Assembly: GCF_027625995.1 (NCBI RefSeq)
Contig: NZ_CP115396.1
Location: 3,596,001-3,660,000 of the forward strand
DNA length: 64,000 nt
Origin: Hymenobacter yonginensis
GTDB lineage: Bacteria; Bacteroidota; Bacteroidia; Cytophagales; Hymenobacteraceae
Direction of reading: 5' to 3'
Notes under the pieces: model-generated
Database searches by the model: none
What the model saw: only the letters and a program-made list of their open reading frames with translations
What the model was told of the DNA's origin: nothing
In this document: positions 17,510 through 29,039 of the stretch, in pieces
Layout of the letters: every line of letters starts with the position of its first letter
How positions within the stretch are numbered: position 1 is the stretch's first letter
Translations under genes and position numbers: made by a program

Positions 17510-18721
17510 CTACGCCACGTAATCCTGCAGGTACTGGTACCGCTCGGTGAGCTGGCCGTTGCGGGCAATGGTGGCGCGCTCAATCACGTTGTCGGTGCCT
17601 TCGTGGACGAGGTGGGGCAGCACGTTGTCGAGGAGCTGGCGGCCGAAGTCGCGGGAGGCGTTGCGGGGCAGCTCACAGGGCAGGTTGTCCACGGCCATGA
17701 TGGTGAGGTTGCCGGGCCGCGAGTAGGCCGGCTCCAGCTCGCCGGTCTGGCAATTGTAGTCGAAGGCGGGCTCCTGGATGCTGCTGCTGCGCTTGGTAAC
17801 GGGAATGGAGCCGTCCACGTCGCAGGTCACGTCGGCAATGGTATCGATGCGGAAATGGGCGCGGCAGGTATCGGCTTCCTCGAACAGGCGCGGGGCGGAC
17901 GGGTGCCAGTAGGCGCAGGCAATGAGCAGGTTGGTGACGGGCAGAAAGTTGCGGAACGTGCTTTCGTATTCCTGCGGGTTGCGGTGAAAATCGGGCGTAT
18001 CCCAGACACGGCCGTCGCGGCGGCGGTTGTAGTCGGAGCTGCGGAGCTGGGTGTACACCGGCTCGTTGAAATCGAGGTAGAGGTAGTCGTACACGCTCAC
18101 CCGCCGGATACCCATCAGGTTCAGCACCTCTACCGCACCCTGGGCTACGCGGCCTGAGCCCGTTATGGCCATCTTGATGGGCGGCAGCTTTTTCACCTTG
18201 AAGAATTCCTCCTGCATGTCCTCCATATCGAGGCACTCGTAGGCCGGCTTCAGCTCGTAGAGGCCGTGCTTGCGGCCGTAGGTGAGCAGGCCGTTGTAGG
18301 CCCCCACAATGCCGGCCCAGCGCCCGAAGGCCACAATTCGCTCCCCGTTTTCGTTGGTGAGCAGCTCGTAGTCAATCAGGGTGATGTTCTTGGCCAGCAC
18401 CTGCCGCAGCAGCTCGCGGTTGGCGGGCTGCTTTTTCACGGTGTGCGAGAAAAACAGATAGGTTTTGTTGTGGATGAGCTGCGCCACGGGCACCTCCTTC
18501 ACGCCCATCAGAATGTCGCAGTCCGCTACGTCGGGGCGCACCGTAATGCCGGCGGCACGGTACTCGTCGTCGGAGAAGCAGCGGATGGGGCTTTCCTGGG
18601 CTACAATCTGCAGGCCGGGGAAACGGGCTTCGGCCTCAGTGCATTTTTTGGGCGTGAGCGGCACGCGCTTGTCGGGCGGGGTTTTGCCTTCGCGAATCAG
18701 GCCAATGGTGATGGGACGCAT
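17510..18721 (-). CDS. Saccharopine dehydrogenase (lysine-forming)/alanine dehydrogenase-like NAD-dependent enzyme
   Basis: A 403-residue enzyme with an AlaDH/PNT-type N-terminal domain (IGLIREGKTPPDKRVPLTP, then ILMGVKEVP and KTYLFFSHTVKKQ) and an NAD-binding C-terminal half with AITGSGRVAQGAVEVLNLMG. The order and the RxxRVPLTP motif match LYS1-type saccharopine dehydrogenases, which convert saccharopine to lysine or the reverse. No partner lysine gene is nearby, so the true substrate is uncertain. Length is typical. It faces away from gcvP. Confidence 0.8.
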   Translation of the reverse strand: MRPITIGLIREGKTPPDKRVPLTPKKCTEAEARFPGLQIVAQESPIRCFSDDEYRAAGITVRPDVADCDILMGVKEVPVAQLIHNKTYLFFSHTVKKQPANRELLRQVLAKNITLIDYELLTNENGERIVAFGRWAGIVGAYNGLLTYGRKHGLYELKPAYECLDMEDMQEEFFKVKKLPPIKMAITGSGRVAQGAVEVLNLMGIRRVSVYDYLYLDFNEPVYTQLRSSDYNRRRDGRVWDTPDFHRNPQEYESTFRNFLPVTNLLIACAYWHPSAPRLFEEADTCRAHFRIDTIADVTCDVDGSIPVTKRSSSIQEPAFDYNCQTGELEPAYSRPGNLTIMAVDNLPCELPRNASRDFGRQLLDNVLPHLVHEGTDNVIERATIARNGQLTERYQYLQDYVA

Positions 18722-18798
18722 ATGGGGTGGGAATGGGAAGTTCGGGGGCTAAATCTGCGGAAAATTGTTGACCTGTCGCCCTCGGGCACATCACGCGT

Positions 18799-18917
18799 CT
18801 GTCATCCTCAGCATTCCGCGCATCAAGCGGCGACGAAGGACCTGCTTATGTTCGGGTTTCTCTCGGATCTAAGACATTCCGGTGTGAGAAGGTCCTTCGC
18901 TCCGCTCAGGATGACAG
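18799..18917. repeat. Palindromic element, family A copy 2
   Basis: Outer arms CTGTCATCCTCAG and CTCAGGATGACAG, and inner arms CGAAGGACCT / AAGGTCCTTCG, leave a loop of about 60 bases. It fills most of the gap of about 320 bases between two divergent genes; the rest holds the gcvP promoter. Confidence 0.7.
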
Positions 18918-18985
18918 CTAGGTTGCCGGTTGAAATGCCCAAACATTTGCCCGGTTATCGGTTTAAGGGTGACGCCTTTTCGCGC

Positions 18986-18993
18986 TACCTTTG
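18986..18993 (+). promoter_or_regulatory. Candidate gcvP promoter, -7 element TACCTTTG
   Basis: Exact match to the Bacteroidota TAnnTTTG box, about 48 bases upstream of the gcvP ATG. A weak TTT at 18962-18964 is spaced about right for the -33 box. Confidence 0.55.
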
Positions 18994-19040
18994 TCAGGGG
19001 CCCTCCGGCCTCATCCCTTGCCACCCTCATATTCTCCTTT

Positions 19041-21963
<2,923 letters not shown>

Positions 21964-21965
<2 letters not shown>

Positions 21966-22002
21966 TGCTTAGTGCTTAGTGCTTAGTGCTTAGTGCTTAG
22001 TG
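21964..22002. repeat. Tandem repeat of AGTGCTT starting at the gcvP stop codon
   Basis: Five perfect 7-base copies of AGTGCTT followed by AGTG. The gcvP TAG stop overlaps the first copy. The reverse complement (TAAGCACTA) occurs about 75 bases further on, after the terminator, so the tract is one side of a loose inverted repeat. Confidence 0.85.
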
Positions 22003-22007
22003 GATAT

Positions 22008-22045
22008 AAAAGAGGCCCCGCCGGGTTACGGCGGGGCCTCTTTTT
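22008..22045. terminator. Terminator after gcvP
   Basis: Arms AAAGAGGCCCCGCC and GGCGGGGCCTCTTT around GGGTTAC, followed by more T. The A-tract on the left also allows use by the minus-strand gene. Confidence 0.85.
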
Positions 22046-22114
22046 CTTTCTATTTTCTTCGTTCTCGGGCTCCAGTCCCTAAGCACTAGGCACCAAACAC
22101 TATGCCCCAAAAAC

Positions 22115-22408
22115 CTATTGTTTGCCGAAGCAGCTGCGGTACATGTAGCCGTTGAGCACCTGGCCGTTTTTCATGACGCGGGCCTTCACGAAGTACACGT
22201 CTACCGTGTCCGTGATTTGCACCTGCGTATCGGCGCCGAGGCTGGTGAGCTGGGCCGACTGCTTGGTCATGCCATCATAGAGAATGCACTCCACGATGGT
22301 GTTGGCCTGGGCGGCGCTGGCGGTACGGGTGTTTCCGGTGTCTTCCTTGGCGGCGGTGCAGGCCGCAAGGCCTAGTAGAGAGAGCAGAAATAAGGCGGTT
22401 TTGTTCAT
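22115..22408 (-). CDS. Small hypothetical lipoprotein
   Basis: A 97-residue lipoprotein: MNKTALFLLSLLGLAAC places the lipobox Cys at residue 17. The mature part has a short Thr/Asp-rich linker, a cysteine in VECILYDG, and a beta-type core (ADTQVQITDTVDVYFVKARV, GQVLNGYMYRSCFGKQ). The two remaining cysteines could form a disulfide. I do not recognise the family. ATG 22408 is chosen for the signal peptide; the longer reading lacks a basic start. Confidence 0.6.
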   Translation of the reverse strand: MNKTALFLLSLLGLAACTAAKEDTGNTRTASAAQANTIVECILYDGMTKQSAQLTSLGADTQVQITDTVDVYFVKARVMKNGQVLNGYMYRSCFGKQ

Positions 22409-22621
22409 GGCGGAATAATAGGATTGGGGTAAGATATATACATTCAGAAGCAAAAGAGAATTTTCCTTGAATAATTTTACTCCAGGCAGGGAAGATAGAC
22501 TAAACCGGGAACGATGGATGGGCGTAGGACGTTAAAAACTCAGAACGGCAAAACTCTGTGTATGCTATTAATTGCCCGGTTTTGACTCCGCTTCTCTTCC
22601 ATTCCTTTTTGTTTTTTCTCC

Positions 22622-23239
22622 ATGTCTCATATCACTCGTTTTCTCAGCCGCCCGGTGGCTATGCTGGCCCTTGGCTCGGCGCTGGCACTGGGCGTTTCGG
22701 GCTGCGCCACCTCGTCGCGGGTGGGCGTCACGTCCGACTACGACCACTCGGTTAACTTCCGGGCCTACAAAACCTGGTCGTGGTACCCTACCCAGACCAA
22801 GGACACCGAAGGCGGCCCGGCCCAGGGCTACCAGTCGTTTCTGGATAAGCGCATCCGCACGGCCGTGGAGCGCGAGATGACCGCCAAAGGCCTCACCTAC
22901 GCCGAAACCTCGCCCGACCTCTACATTGCCTATTCGGCTAAAGTGGAAGACAAGCAGCAGGCCAATTACAGCGGTCTGGGCCCTTATGGCTACCCCTACG
23001 GCTATGGCTACTACGGCGGCCTCTATGGCCGCGGCAACACCTTCGTCACCAACTACAAAGCCGGCACCGTCATCATCGACTTCGTGGATGTGCGCCGCAA
23101 GGAGCTGGCGTGGCGTGGCCAGGGTCAGGCGCAGGTAGACAAGCAGACCATTTCGGAGCCCGAAGTGTACCGCATCGTCAATAGCATCTTGGGCACATAC
23201 CCGCCGCAGGGCCCCGAAGGCCCCAACGCCAGCCGCTAA
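22622..23239 (+). CDS. DUF4136 domain lipoprotein
   Basis: A 205-residue lipoprotein with lipobox VSGC near residue 28 and a DUF4136 domain: VGVTSDYDHSVNFRAYKTWSW, then SPDLYIAYSAKVEDK, GTVIIDFVDVRRKELAWRGQG and a final helix EVYRIVNSILGTYPP. A Gly/Tyr-rich insert (YGYPYGYGYYGGLYGRG) sits in the middle, as in many members. The family is found on the outer envelope of Bacteroidota and Proteobacteria and has no known activity. A strong terminator follows. Confidence 0.85.
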   Translation: MSHITRFLSRPVAMLALGSALALGVSGCATSSRVGVTSDYDHSVNFRAYKTWSWYPTQTKDTEGGPAQGYQSFLDKRIRTAVEREMTAKGLTYAETSPDLYIAYSAKVEDKQQANYSGLGPYGYPYGYGYYGGLYGRGNTFVTNYKAGTVIIDFVDVRRKELAWRGQGQAQVDKQTISEPEVYRIVNSILGTYPPQGPEGPNASR

Positions 23240-23261
23240 GCGCAAGCTGCCTGCTTATATA

Positions 23262-23295
23262 AAAAAAGCCCTTCCTGATCAGGAAGGGCTTTTTT
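23262..23295. terminator. Bidirectional terminator between DUF4136 gene and lipA
   Basis: A perfect 34-base palindrome, AAAAAAGCCCTTCCTGATCA with its mirror half, with A-tract and T-tract on the two sides. Confidence 0.9.
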
Positions 23296-23333
23296 CTTGT
23301 ATCGTCGATCCGTACTACGGATACTCTGGCGGG

Positions 23334-24242
23334 CTAGTTGATCGGCACGTTTACGTGACGCTCGGCGTGGTAGGAGCTACGCACCAGCGGGCCACTTTCC
23401 ACGTACTTCAGGCCGCGGGCCAGACCTTCTTCGCGGTAGTGCGCAAACACGTCGGGGTGGATGAACTCGGCTACTTCGAGGTGGCGCTTGGTGGGCTGCA
23501 GGTACTGGCCCAGCGTGAGGATGTGCAGGCCGTTAGCGGCGAGGTCATCCATGGCTTTATACATCTCGTCGCGGGTTTCGCCCAGGCCCAGCATGATGCC
23601 CGACTTGGTACGCTTGCCGGCTTCGTAGGTGCGCCGGATCTGCTCCAGGCTGCGCTCGTACTTGGCCTGCGGGCGCACGAGGCGGTAGAGGCTGCCCACG
23701 GTTTCCATGTTGTGCGATACCACTTCCTGGCCGCCGGCAATCATGGTTTCCAGCGCGTCCCAGTTGGCTTTCACGTCCGGAATTAGCGTTTCGATGGTGG
23801 TTTCGGGGGAGAGCTGCTTGGTCTGGACTACGGTTTCGTACCAGATGCTGGCCCCGCGGTCCTTGAGCTCGTCGCGGTTGACGGAGGTGAGCACTGCGTG
23901 CTTCACGCCCATCAGCTGAATGGCTTCAGCCACGCGGCGCGGCTCGTCGGTGTCGTATTCGCTGGGGCGGCCGGTGGCCACGGCGCAGAACGAGCACGAG
24001 CGGGTGCAGATATTGCCCAGGATCATGAAGGTGGCCGTGCCGGCCCCCCAGCACTCACCCATGTTGGGGCAGTTGCCGCTTTCGCAGATGGTGTGCAGCT
24101 TGTGCTCGTCTACGAGGCGGCGCACGGCAGCGTATTCGGGGCCCACCGGGAGCTTCACCCGCAGCCAGTCGGGCTTGCGCGGCTTGGCCGGAGCAGCGGC
24201 TTCGGGCTGAATGATCGGTAAGGTCAGCAGCAAATCTTCCAT
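23334..24242 (-). CDS. lipA: Lipoyl synthase
   Basis: Radical-SAM enzyme that inserts two sulfurs into protein-bound octanoyl groups to make lipoyl cofactor (cytoplasm). The 302 residues contain both cluster motifs: the auxiliary one [12 protein letters not shown] and the radical-SAM one [10 protein letters not shown], and the C-terminal RSSYHA serine. Its products are needed by SucB, the branched-chain dehydrogenase and the glycine cleavage system, whose genes are in the same window. The ATG is only four bases from a TACCTTTA box, so the message may be nearly leaderless. lipB is not visible. Confidence 0.96.
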   Translation of the reverse strand: MEDLLLTLPIIQPEAAAPAKPRKPDWLRVKLPVGPEYAAVRRLVDEHKLHTICESGNCPNMGECWGAGTATFMILGNICTRSCSFCAVATGRPSEYDTDEPRRVAEAIQLMGVKHAVLTSVNRDELKDRGASIWYETVVQTKQLSPETTIETLIPDVKANWDALETMIAGGQEVVSHNMETVGSLYRLVRPQAKYERSLEQIRRTYEAGKRTKSGIMLGLGETRDEMYKAMDDLAANGLHILTLGQYLQPTKRHLEVAEFIHPDVFAHYREEGLARGLKYVESGPLVRSSYHAERHVNVPIN

Positions 24243-24246
24243 GCTG

Positions 24247-24254
24247 TAAAGGTA
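24247..24254 (-). promoter_or_regulatory. Candidate lipA promoter, -7 element TACCTTTA
   Basis: One mismatch to TAnnTTTG on the minus strand. Only four bases (CAGC) separate it from the lipA ATG. Confidence 0.45.
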
Positions 24255-24299
24255 CTAGGTTTGATCTTGGGGAAATACAGAATCCGCTTCTGGTAAAAG

Positions 24300-24357
24300 C
24301 CGGAGGTGAGACTTTTGTTCGGGTGGCACGCCACGCAAACCCAAGTCTCACCTCCGG
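24300..24357. repeat. Palindromic element, family C copy 2
   Basis: Arms CCGGAGGTGAGACT and AGTCTCACCTCCGG, with a smaller hairpin GGTGGCACGCCAC and a CAAACCCAAG stretch in the loop, as in copy 1 at 17419. Confidence 0.75.
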
Positions 24358-24383
24358 TAACTGCCTGCTGCAGGCGGCGCGGG

Positions 24384-25184
24384 TCAGCTGCGCGAGCCCA
24401 GATAGATGGTGAGGTACACCGACGGGTAAAAGCGGTTGTTGATGCTGGCGTCGTTGATGTCGGCCGAGGGCAGCGTGCTCAGGATGATGGGGCGCTTGCC
24501 GTAGGCTTCCAGCAGAAAGCCGGTTTCGATACCCGCCACGGCGTCGCGGTAGCGGCCGTACTCGAAGCTGAGCGCGGCCCGGATGTGGGCTCCCAGCAGC
24601 GGCTTCAGCTCGTTGATGCCCGAGAACAGCGGGGCGCGGTCGAGCACCAGGTTGAGGTTGCCGTGCTGGCGTGGGTCGTAGGCTTCGGCCCGGATATCGT
24701 CGGGGCCGGTGGGGTTGCCGTTGTTGTCGCGCGGGGTGTAGTCGTAGTAGATGTAGTAAGGCATCTGCAGCCCGATGGACGGGCCGGCGCCAAACAGCGC
24801 ATTCACCTGCACCCCTGCTTCCGGCGCCTTGCGGAAAATTACGCGTTGCACGCCGATGGTTGGCCGCAGCACGTACAGGAAGTTGGCTTTGTCGCGCACG
24901 AAGGAGCCGCCATTATAGCTGGCCAGGCGGCGCTCCTTGGGGTGTTTCACCTCCACGCCCTCAATGCTCCAGTAGCGCGACCATTTCTCGTTGAGCACGT
25001 GGCTGGAGCGCACCGAAACGCCGCCAATCAGGCCGCCTTTTGTGTTGAAGTTGATGCCGTAGACAAACTCCTTGCGGTACGAAGGGTCGTCGTTGGGGGC
25101 AGCGGCAGGCGCCTTCTGCGCCCACACCGCCGCCGGAGCGGCGGCAGCCAGCAGGGTAGCGGCCAGAGTAAGTACGTGTCGCAC
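24384..25184 (-). CDS. Secreted protein, probable outer-membrane beta-barrel
   Basis: Read from a GTG at 25184, this gives 266 residues starting with a good signal peptide (RHVLTLAATLLAAAAPAAVWA). A longer reading from ATG 25277 would put 31 unlikely residues in front and cross a TACTTTCG promoter-like box. The mature part alternates polar and aromatic residues (EFVYGINFNTKGGLIGGVSV, YLVLRPTIGVQRV-type strands, PSVYLTIYLGSRS at the end), as in small porin-like barrels. The terminal residue is Ser rather than Phe. Function unknown. Confidence 0.6.
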   Translation of the reverse strand: MRHVLTLAATLLAAAAPAAVWAQKAPAAAPNDDPSYRKEFVYGINFNTKGGLIGGVSVRSSHVLNEKWSRYWSIEGVEVKHPKERRLASYNGGSFVRDKANFLYVLRPTIGVQRVIFRKAPEAGVQVNALFGAGPSIGLQMPYYIYYDYTPRDNNGNPTGPDDIRAEAYDPRQHGNLNLVLDRAPLFSGINELKPLLGAHIRAALSFEYGRYRDAVAGIETGFLLEAYGKRPIILSTLPSADINDASINNRFYPSVYLTIYLGSRS

Positions 25185-25311
25185 GGGGCGCAGGAAGGCT
25201 AGAGGGTGAAAAGAACTGAACCGTAAGGGCCGCCCGGCGGCTACCCTGTCGAAAGTACGTAAATTTGCAGGTATCATGCTGGTAACCGGCTAACCTTCCA
25301 AATCATTCCGT

Positions 25312-25719
25312 ATGAGTACCGCCACCGCCCGCTACGCCGGCAATCTGCGCACCGAAGCCACCCACACGGCCTCCGGCAGCACCATTCTCACCGACGCGCC
25401 CGTCGACAACCACGGCCGCGGCGAAGCGTTTTCGCCCACCGACCTGGTGAGTGCCGCGCTGGGCTCGTGCATGATGACCATCATGGGCATCGTGGCGGAG
25501 CGGCAGGGCCTGGACCTGACCGGCGTGACGTACGACGTGACCAAGCACATGGCCGCCGAGCCCCGCCGTATCCGGCAGATCGACGTGCTTTTCCGGCTGC
25601 CGGCCACGCTCAGCGAAAAGGAGCGTACCATCCTCGAAAATGCCGCCCGCACCTGCCCGGTGGCGCTAAGCCTCAACCCTGAAATCAAGCAGGATGTTCA
25701 GTTCTCCTACGAGAACTAG
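25312..25719 (+). CDS. OsmC family peroxide/organic hydroperoxide-type protein
   Basis: A 135-residue cytoplasmic protein with the OsmC/Ohr fold. Both redox cysteines are present: one in SAALGSCMMTIMGIVAERQG and one in AARTCPVALSLNPEI. The subgroup resembles YhfA-like OsmC proteins more than Ohr. The reaction would be thiol-dependent reduction of hydroperoxides, with an unknown physiological substrate. It is followed by a palindromic element, then the convergent ytxJ gene, another thiol-redox protein. Confidence 0.88.
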   Translation: MSTATARYAGNLRTEATHTASGSTILTDAPVDNHGRGEAFSPTDLVSAALGSCMMTIMGIVAERQGLDLTGVTYDVTKHMAAEPRRIRQIDVLFRLPATLSEKERTILENAARTCPVALSLNPEIKQDVQFSYEN

Positions 25720-25731
25720 CGCCTGACAAAC

Positions 25732-25837
25732 AAGCCCGTCATACAGAGCGGAGCGAAGTATCTCGCCAGTGTGGTAAACTCAGCTATTGGGTTACCATCC
25801 TGGCGAGATGCTTCGCTCCGCTCTGCATGACGGGCTT
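25732..25837. repeat. Palindromic element, family A copy 3
   Basis: Arms AAGCCCGTCATACAGAGCGG and its near-perfect mirror at 25815-25837, with inner arms CGAAGTATCTCGCCAG / CTGGCGAGATGCTTCG. The loop begins GTGTGGTAAAC, a sequence shared with copies 4 and 5. It lies between convergent genes. Confidence 0.8.
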
Positions 25838-25843
25838 TTGGGC

Positions 25844-26188
25844 TTAGCCGGCTACGGCCTGCTTCACGTCGGTGAGGCGGATGCCCATGTGGGAGGCGTC
25901 GTAGCGGCACTCGCCGTCCTGGATGAGCAGCAGCTGCGGCGACTCGTGCTGCACGCTGAACTTCTGGGCAATTTCCTGCGAGATGGGCCGGAAGCGGAGC
26001 AGGTCGAGGTAGTAGATTTTCACGTTATCAAGGCCGGCATCGGCCCACTGGCGCTCAATCTTGCCCTTAGCGGCGGCGCTGATGGAGCAGGTGGTGCTAT
26101 GCTTGAAAATGAGAACCGGCTGCTCCTGCGATTCGCGCACGATGTCGAGGAGCTGTTCGGATTGAGTGAGGGGTTGCCAGGGAGTCAT
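25844..26188 (-). CDS. ytxJ: Bacillithiol-system redox-active protein YtxJ
   Basis: A 114-residue thioredoxin-fold protein with the single-cysteine motif KHSTTCSIS in place of CxxC. This is the YtxJ signature, a monothiol bacilliredoxin-like protein thought to remove bacillithiol from proteins. The family start (WQPLTQSEQLLDIVRES) and the core strand YYLDLLRFRPIS are normal, and the cis-Pro loop (ESPQLLLIQDG) is intact. Two small envelope-protein genes lie just upstream on the same strand (15 and 78 bases apart), so they may be co-transcribed. Confidence 0.88.
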   Translation of the reverse strand: MTPWQPLTQSEQLLDIVRESQEQPVLIFKHSTTCSISAAAKGKIERQWADAGLDNVKIYYLDLLRFRPISQEIAQKFSVQHESPQLLLIQDGECRYDASHMGIRLTDVKQAVAG

Positions 26189-26203
26189 AAAAAGGAGTTG
26201 GTA

Positions 26204-26521
26204 TTAGTTGGCGGGCGCGTCTTTTTTCTTTTTGCGGAGACGCAAACCCAGGGTGCTTGGTTCACTTACGCGCGCTGCCCCGGTTTTGTCGAATTTGTAG
26301 GCGCGGGTCTGGGCCTCGCTGCCGGGTGGGCGGCTGCCTTCGCCGGGCTTCAGCGTTTCCTTGTTCACGGCCAGATGCGAGTCTTTGTACGGCGCGGGAT
26401 ACTTGCGGGCGTCGCGGAGGGCGCGGCGGTTTTCGGCCCGGCGGTTGACGGGCTGGGTCTGGGCCGAGGCCGCCGAAGCAGACAAGCACATCAACCCGAG
26501 CAGGAGCAGCAGATAACGCAT
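26204..26521 (-). CDS. Small secreted basic protein
   Basis: A 105-residue exported protein: MRYLLLLLGLMCLSASAASA signal, then a highly charged region (RRAENRRALRDARKYPAPYKDS) and a very basic C-terminus (LGLRLRKKKKDAPAN). No cysteine or catalytic motif. The pattern of a short signal peptide followed by a Lys/Arg-rich, Pro-containing disordered body recurs in several genes of the window (26600, 36057, 36478). Function unknown; 15 bases upstream of ytxJ. Confidence 0.6.
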   Translation of the reverse strand: MRYLLLLLGLMCLSASAASAQTQPVNRRAENRRALRDARKYPAPYKDSHLAVNKETLKPGEGSRPPGSEAQTRAYKFDKTGAARVSEPSTLGLRLRKKKKDAPAN

Positions 26522-26599
26522 AGGATACAACAAGCAAGAAGTGAAAATGGCCTTCAAGGGCTTAACCGGATACGCGAAAACCGCGCCGAAGGCTGCCAA

Positions 26600-26887
26600 C
26601 TAAAACGGCAGCGTGATGCCCAGAAACTTACGCTGCCCGACTTTGCGCTGCACGCGGCGGCGCTCGTATTTGGGCTTTTTGAGCAGGCCGTTTTTGTCGT
26701 AGCTGTTTTTCTGCGGTTTCAGCTCGGCCGGCGCGGCAGCGGTACCGTCGGCGTTGGCATCGGTGGCACGGGCCCCGCGCTTCAGCTTGGGCTGGGGCGG
26801 GCCTTTGGGGCTGGGCAGCGCGTAGCGGTGGCAGCTGCCGCCAACCAGCAGCGTCCCCAGCAAACACAGCGTAACGAGTGGTTTCAT
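26600..26887 (-). CDS. Small basic lipoprotein
   Basis: A 95-residue lipoprotein: MKPLVTLCLLGTLLVGGSC gives a clear lipobox. The mature part is Pro/Lys/Arg-rich (PSPKGPPQPKLKRGARATD, DKNGLLKKPKYERRRVQRK) and ends in FLGITLPF, whose terminal Phe could be a surface or barrel-type signal. ATG 26887 is chosen for the leader. It is in line with the two following minus-strand genes. Confidence 0.6.
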   Translation of the reverse strand: MKPLVTLCLLGTLLVGGSCHRYALPSPKGPPQPKLKRGARATDANADGTAAAPAELKPQKNSYDKNGLLKKPKYERRRVQRKVGQRKFLGITLPF

Positions 26888-26906
26888 AAGAGTAGAAATT
26901 CGATAA

Positions 26907-27010
26907 AAGAACGTCATTCCGAGCAGCGCGAGGAATCTCGCTAGTGTGGTAAATATTAGCAATCCAGCGTCAGCACGCGAGATTCCTCGCAGGCTCGGAA
27001 TGACGTTCTT
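26907..27010. repeat. Palindromic element, family A copy 4
   Basis: Arms AAGAACGTCATTCCGAG and CTCGGAATGACGTTCTT are exact mirrors, with GCGAGGAATCTCGC-type inner arms. The loop starts CTAGTGTGGTAAAT, the conserved core of the family. It lies in the gap between the branched-chain E1 gene and the downstream lipoprotein gene on the same strand. Confidence 0.85.
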
Positions 27011-27021
27011 ACTCACCTCTC

Positions 27022-29010
27022 CTAGTAGCTCAGCAGCTTTTCCACGGCTTCGCGGAGGCGCTGCTGGGGCAGGAACTGCTTTTCCAGGTTGGGCGAAAAC
27101 GGAATGGCGGTGTCGAGGGAGCCGACGCGCATGAGGGGCGCGTCGAGGCTGCGGAAGCAGTGCTCAGCAATCCAGGCCCCGATTTCGCCGCCCAGGCCGC
27201 CCGTTAGCGTGTCTTCGTGGAGCAGCAGTACACGGCCGTTCTTCTCCACGGTGCGGCGCACGGCGTCCTCGTCCCAGGGCAGCAGGGTGCGCAGGTCCAG
27301 GATGTCACAGTCCAGGTTCAGCTCCTCGGCCAAAGCCAGGGCCCAATGCACGCCCGCGCCATACGTGATGATGCTGAGCGTGTCGCCCTCGCGCACCAGC
27401 GCCGCCTTGCCGATGGGCGTGGTGTAGTAGGCGTCGGGCACCGGGGCCGAGATGCTGCGGTAGAGCTGCTTGTGCTCGAAGTACAGCACCGGGTTGGGGT
27501 CTTCGAAGGCGGCGCAGAGCAGGCCCTTGGCATCGACGGGGTTCGAGGGGTACACCACTTTCAGGCCGGGCGTGTGCGTAAACCAGGCTTCGTTGCTTTG
27601 CGAGTGGAACGGACCGGCGGCCGTGCCGGCGCCGGTGGGCATACGCACCACCACATCGGCGTTCTGGCCCCAGCGGTAGTGACTTTTGGCCAGGTTGTTC
27701 ACAATCTGGTTGAAGCCACAGGTCACGAAGTCGGCAAACTGCATTTCCACCATGGCCTTCTGGCCCTTGATGCTCAGCCCCAGCGCCGCGCCCACAATGG
27801 CCGACTCGCAGAGCGGCGTGTTGCGCACCCGCGCCTTACCGAACTGCGCCACAAAGCCGTCGGTGATTTTGAACACCCCGCCGTAGTCGGCAATGTCCTG
27901 GCCCATGAGCACCAGATCGGGGTAGCGCTCCATGCTCTGCCGCAGCCCGTCCGAAATGGCGTCGACGTAGCGTTTGTCAGTTGTAGGTTGCTGGTTGTCA
28001 GTTGGCAGATTCAGGGCCGAATCGGGCTCGAAGCTGCGGTACATGTCGCCGATTTCCTCGGTGAGGCTGGCGGTGGGCATGGGCACGGCGTCGGCCACGC
28101 GCAGGCCTTCCTCGATTTCGCGCTTGATGGTTTCGCGGTAGCGCATGCGGGCTTCCTCGTCGAGGATGCCCTCGGCCAGCAACCACTTCTCGTAGTTTTC
28201 CACCGGGTCTTTCTGGGCCCACTCCTCGAACAGCTCCTGCGGCACGTACTTGGTGCCGCTGGCTTCCTCGTGGCCGCGCATCCGGAACGTGAGGGCCTCC
28301 AGGAGCACCGGGCGCGGGTTCTGGCGCAGGTCCTCGGCGAGGCGGCGCACGGTGTCGTACACTTCCAGCACGTTGTTGCCATCTACCTGCACGGCCTCCA
28401 TGCCGTAGGCGGGGCCTTTGTCCACGAAGGAGCGGAAGCGGAACTGCTCGTTGGAGGGCGTGCTGAGGCCGTAACCGTTGTTTTCGATGATGAAAATGAC
28501 CGGCAGCTGCCACACGGCGGCCACGTTCAGGGCCTCGTGGAAGTCGCCTTCGGATGCTCCCCCGTCGCCGCTGTAGGTCACGGTTACCTTGGGGCGGTCG
28601 GCCAGCTTATCAGCCAGGGCAATACCGTCGGCCACGGCCAGCTGCGGCCCCAGGTGCGAAATCATGCCCACAATGTGGTGCTCGTTGGTGCCGAAGTGGA
28701 AGCTCCGGTCGCGGCCCTTGGTGTAGCCGGTGGTTTTGCCCTGCCACTGCGCAAACAGGCGGTCGAGCGGGATATTGCGGCCCGTAAACACGCCCAGGTT
28801 GCGGTGCAGCGGCAGGATATACTCGTCGTCGTCGAGGGCCAGGGTGCTGCCCACCGAAATGGCTTCCTGCCCGATGCCCGAAAACCACTTGCTGACTTTG
28901 CCCTGCCGCAGCAGAATCAGCATTTTCTCTTCAATCAGGCGCGGCTTGAGCAGGGCCTGGTAGAGGTGCAGGAGGGTTTCGTTTGAGTAGTCTTTCCGGT
29001 CGAAGTTCAT
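27022..29010 (-). CDS. Fused alpha-beta E1 of a branched-chain 2-oxoacid dehydrogenase
   Basis: Thiamine-diphosphate enzyme that decarboxylates a 2-oxo acid (probably branched-chain keto acids) and feeds a lipoylated E2. The 662 residues join an alpha half (to about residue 340, with the GDGGASEGDFHEA...IIENNGYG cofactor motif and RMRGHEEASGT) to a beta half (from about 360, RYVDAISDGLRQSMERYPDL, MGQDIADYGGVFK, PTGAGTAAGPFHSQ). Most organisms encode these as two genes. The linker is Asn/Gln/Thr-rich. No E2 or E3 gene is adjacent; SucB could not serve without a matching core. Confidence 0.92.
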   Translation of the reverse strand: MNFDRKDYSNETLLHLYQALLKPRLIEEKMLILLRQGKVSKWFSGIGQEAISVGSTLALDDDEYILPLHRNLGVFTGRNIPLDRLFAQWQGKTTGYTKGRDRSFHFGTNEHHIVGMISHLGPQLAVADGIALADKLADRPKVTVTYSGDGGASEGDFHEALNVAAVWQLPVIFIIENNGYGLSTPSNEQFRFRSFVDKGPAYGMEAVQVDGNNVLEVYDTVRRLAEDLRQNPRPVLLEALTFRMRGHEEASGTKYVPQELFEEWAQKDPVENYEKWLLAEGILDEEARMRYRETIKREIEEGLRVADAVPMPTASLTEEIGDMYRSFEPDSALNLPTDNQQPTTDKRYVDAISDGLRQSMERYPDLVLMGQDIADYGGVFKITDGFVAQFGKARVRNTPLCESAIVGAALGLSIKGQKAMVEMQFADFVTCGFNQIVNNLAKSHYRWGQNADVVVRMPTGAGTAAGPFHSQSNEAWFTHTPGLKVVYPSNPVDAKGLLCAAFEDPNPVLYFEHKQLYRSISAPVPDAYYTTPIGKAALVREGDTLSIITYGAGVHWALALAEELNLDCDILDLRTLLPWDEDAVRRTVEKNGRVLLLHEDTLTGGLGGEIGAWIAEHCFRSLDAPLMRVGSLDTAIPFSPNLEKQFLPQQRLREAVEKLLSY

Positions 29011-29039
29011 CGGGAGCAGGCAGAATTGGTGGGTGGCGC

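Noticed and set aside
27217-28986. Long open frame antisense to the fused E1 gene
   Set aside because: No signal, domain or conserved start; composition follows from the sense strand's codon use.
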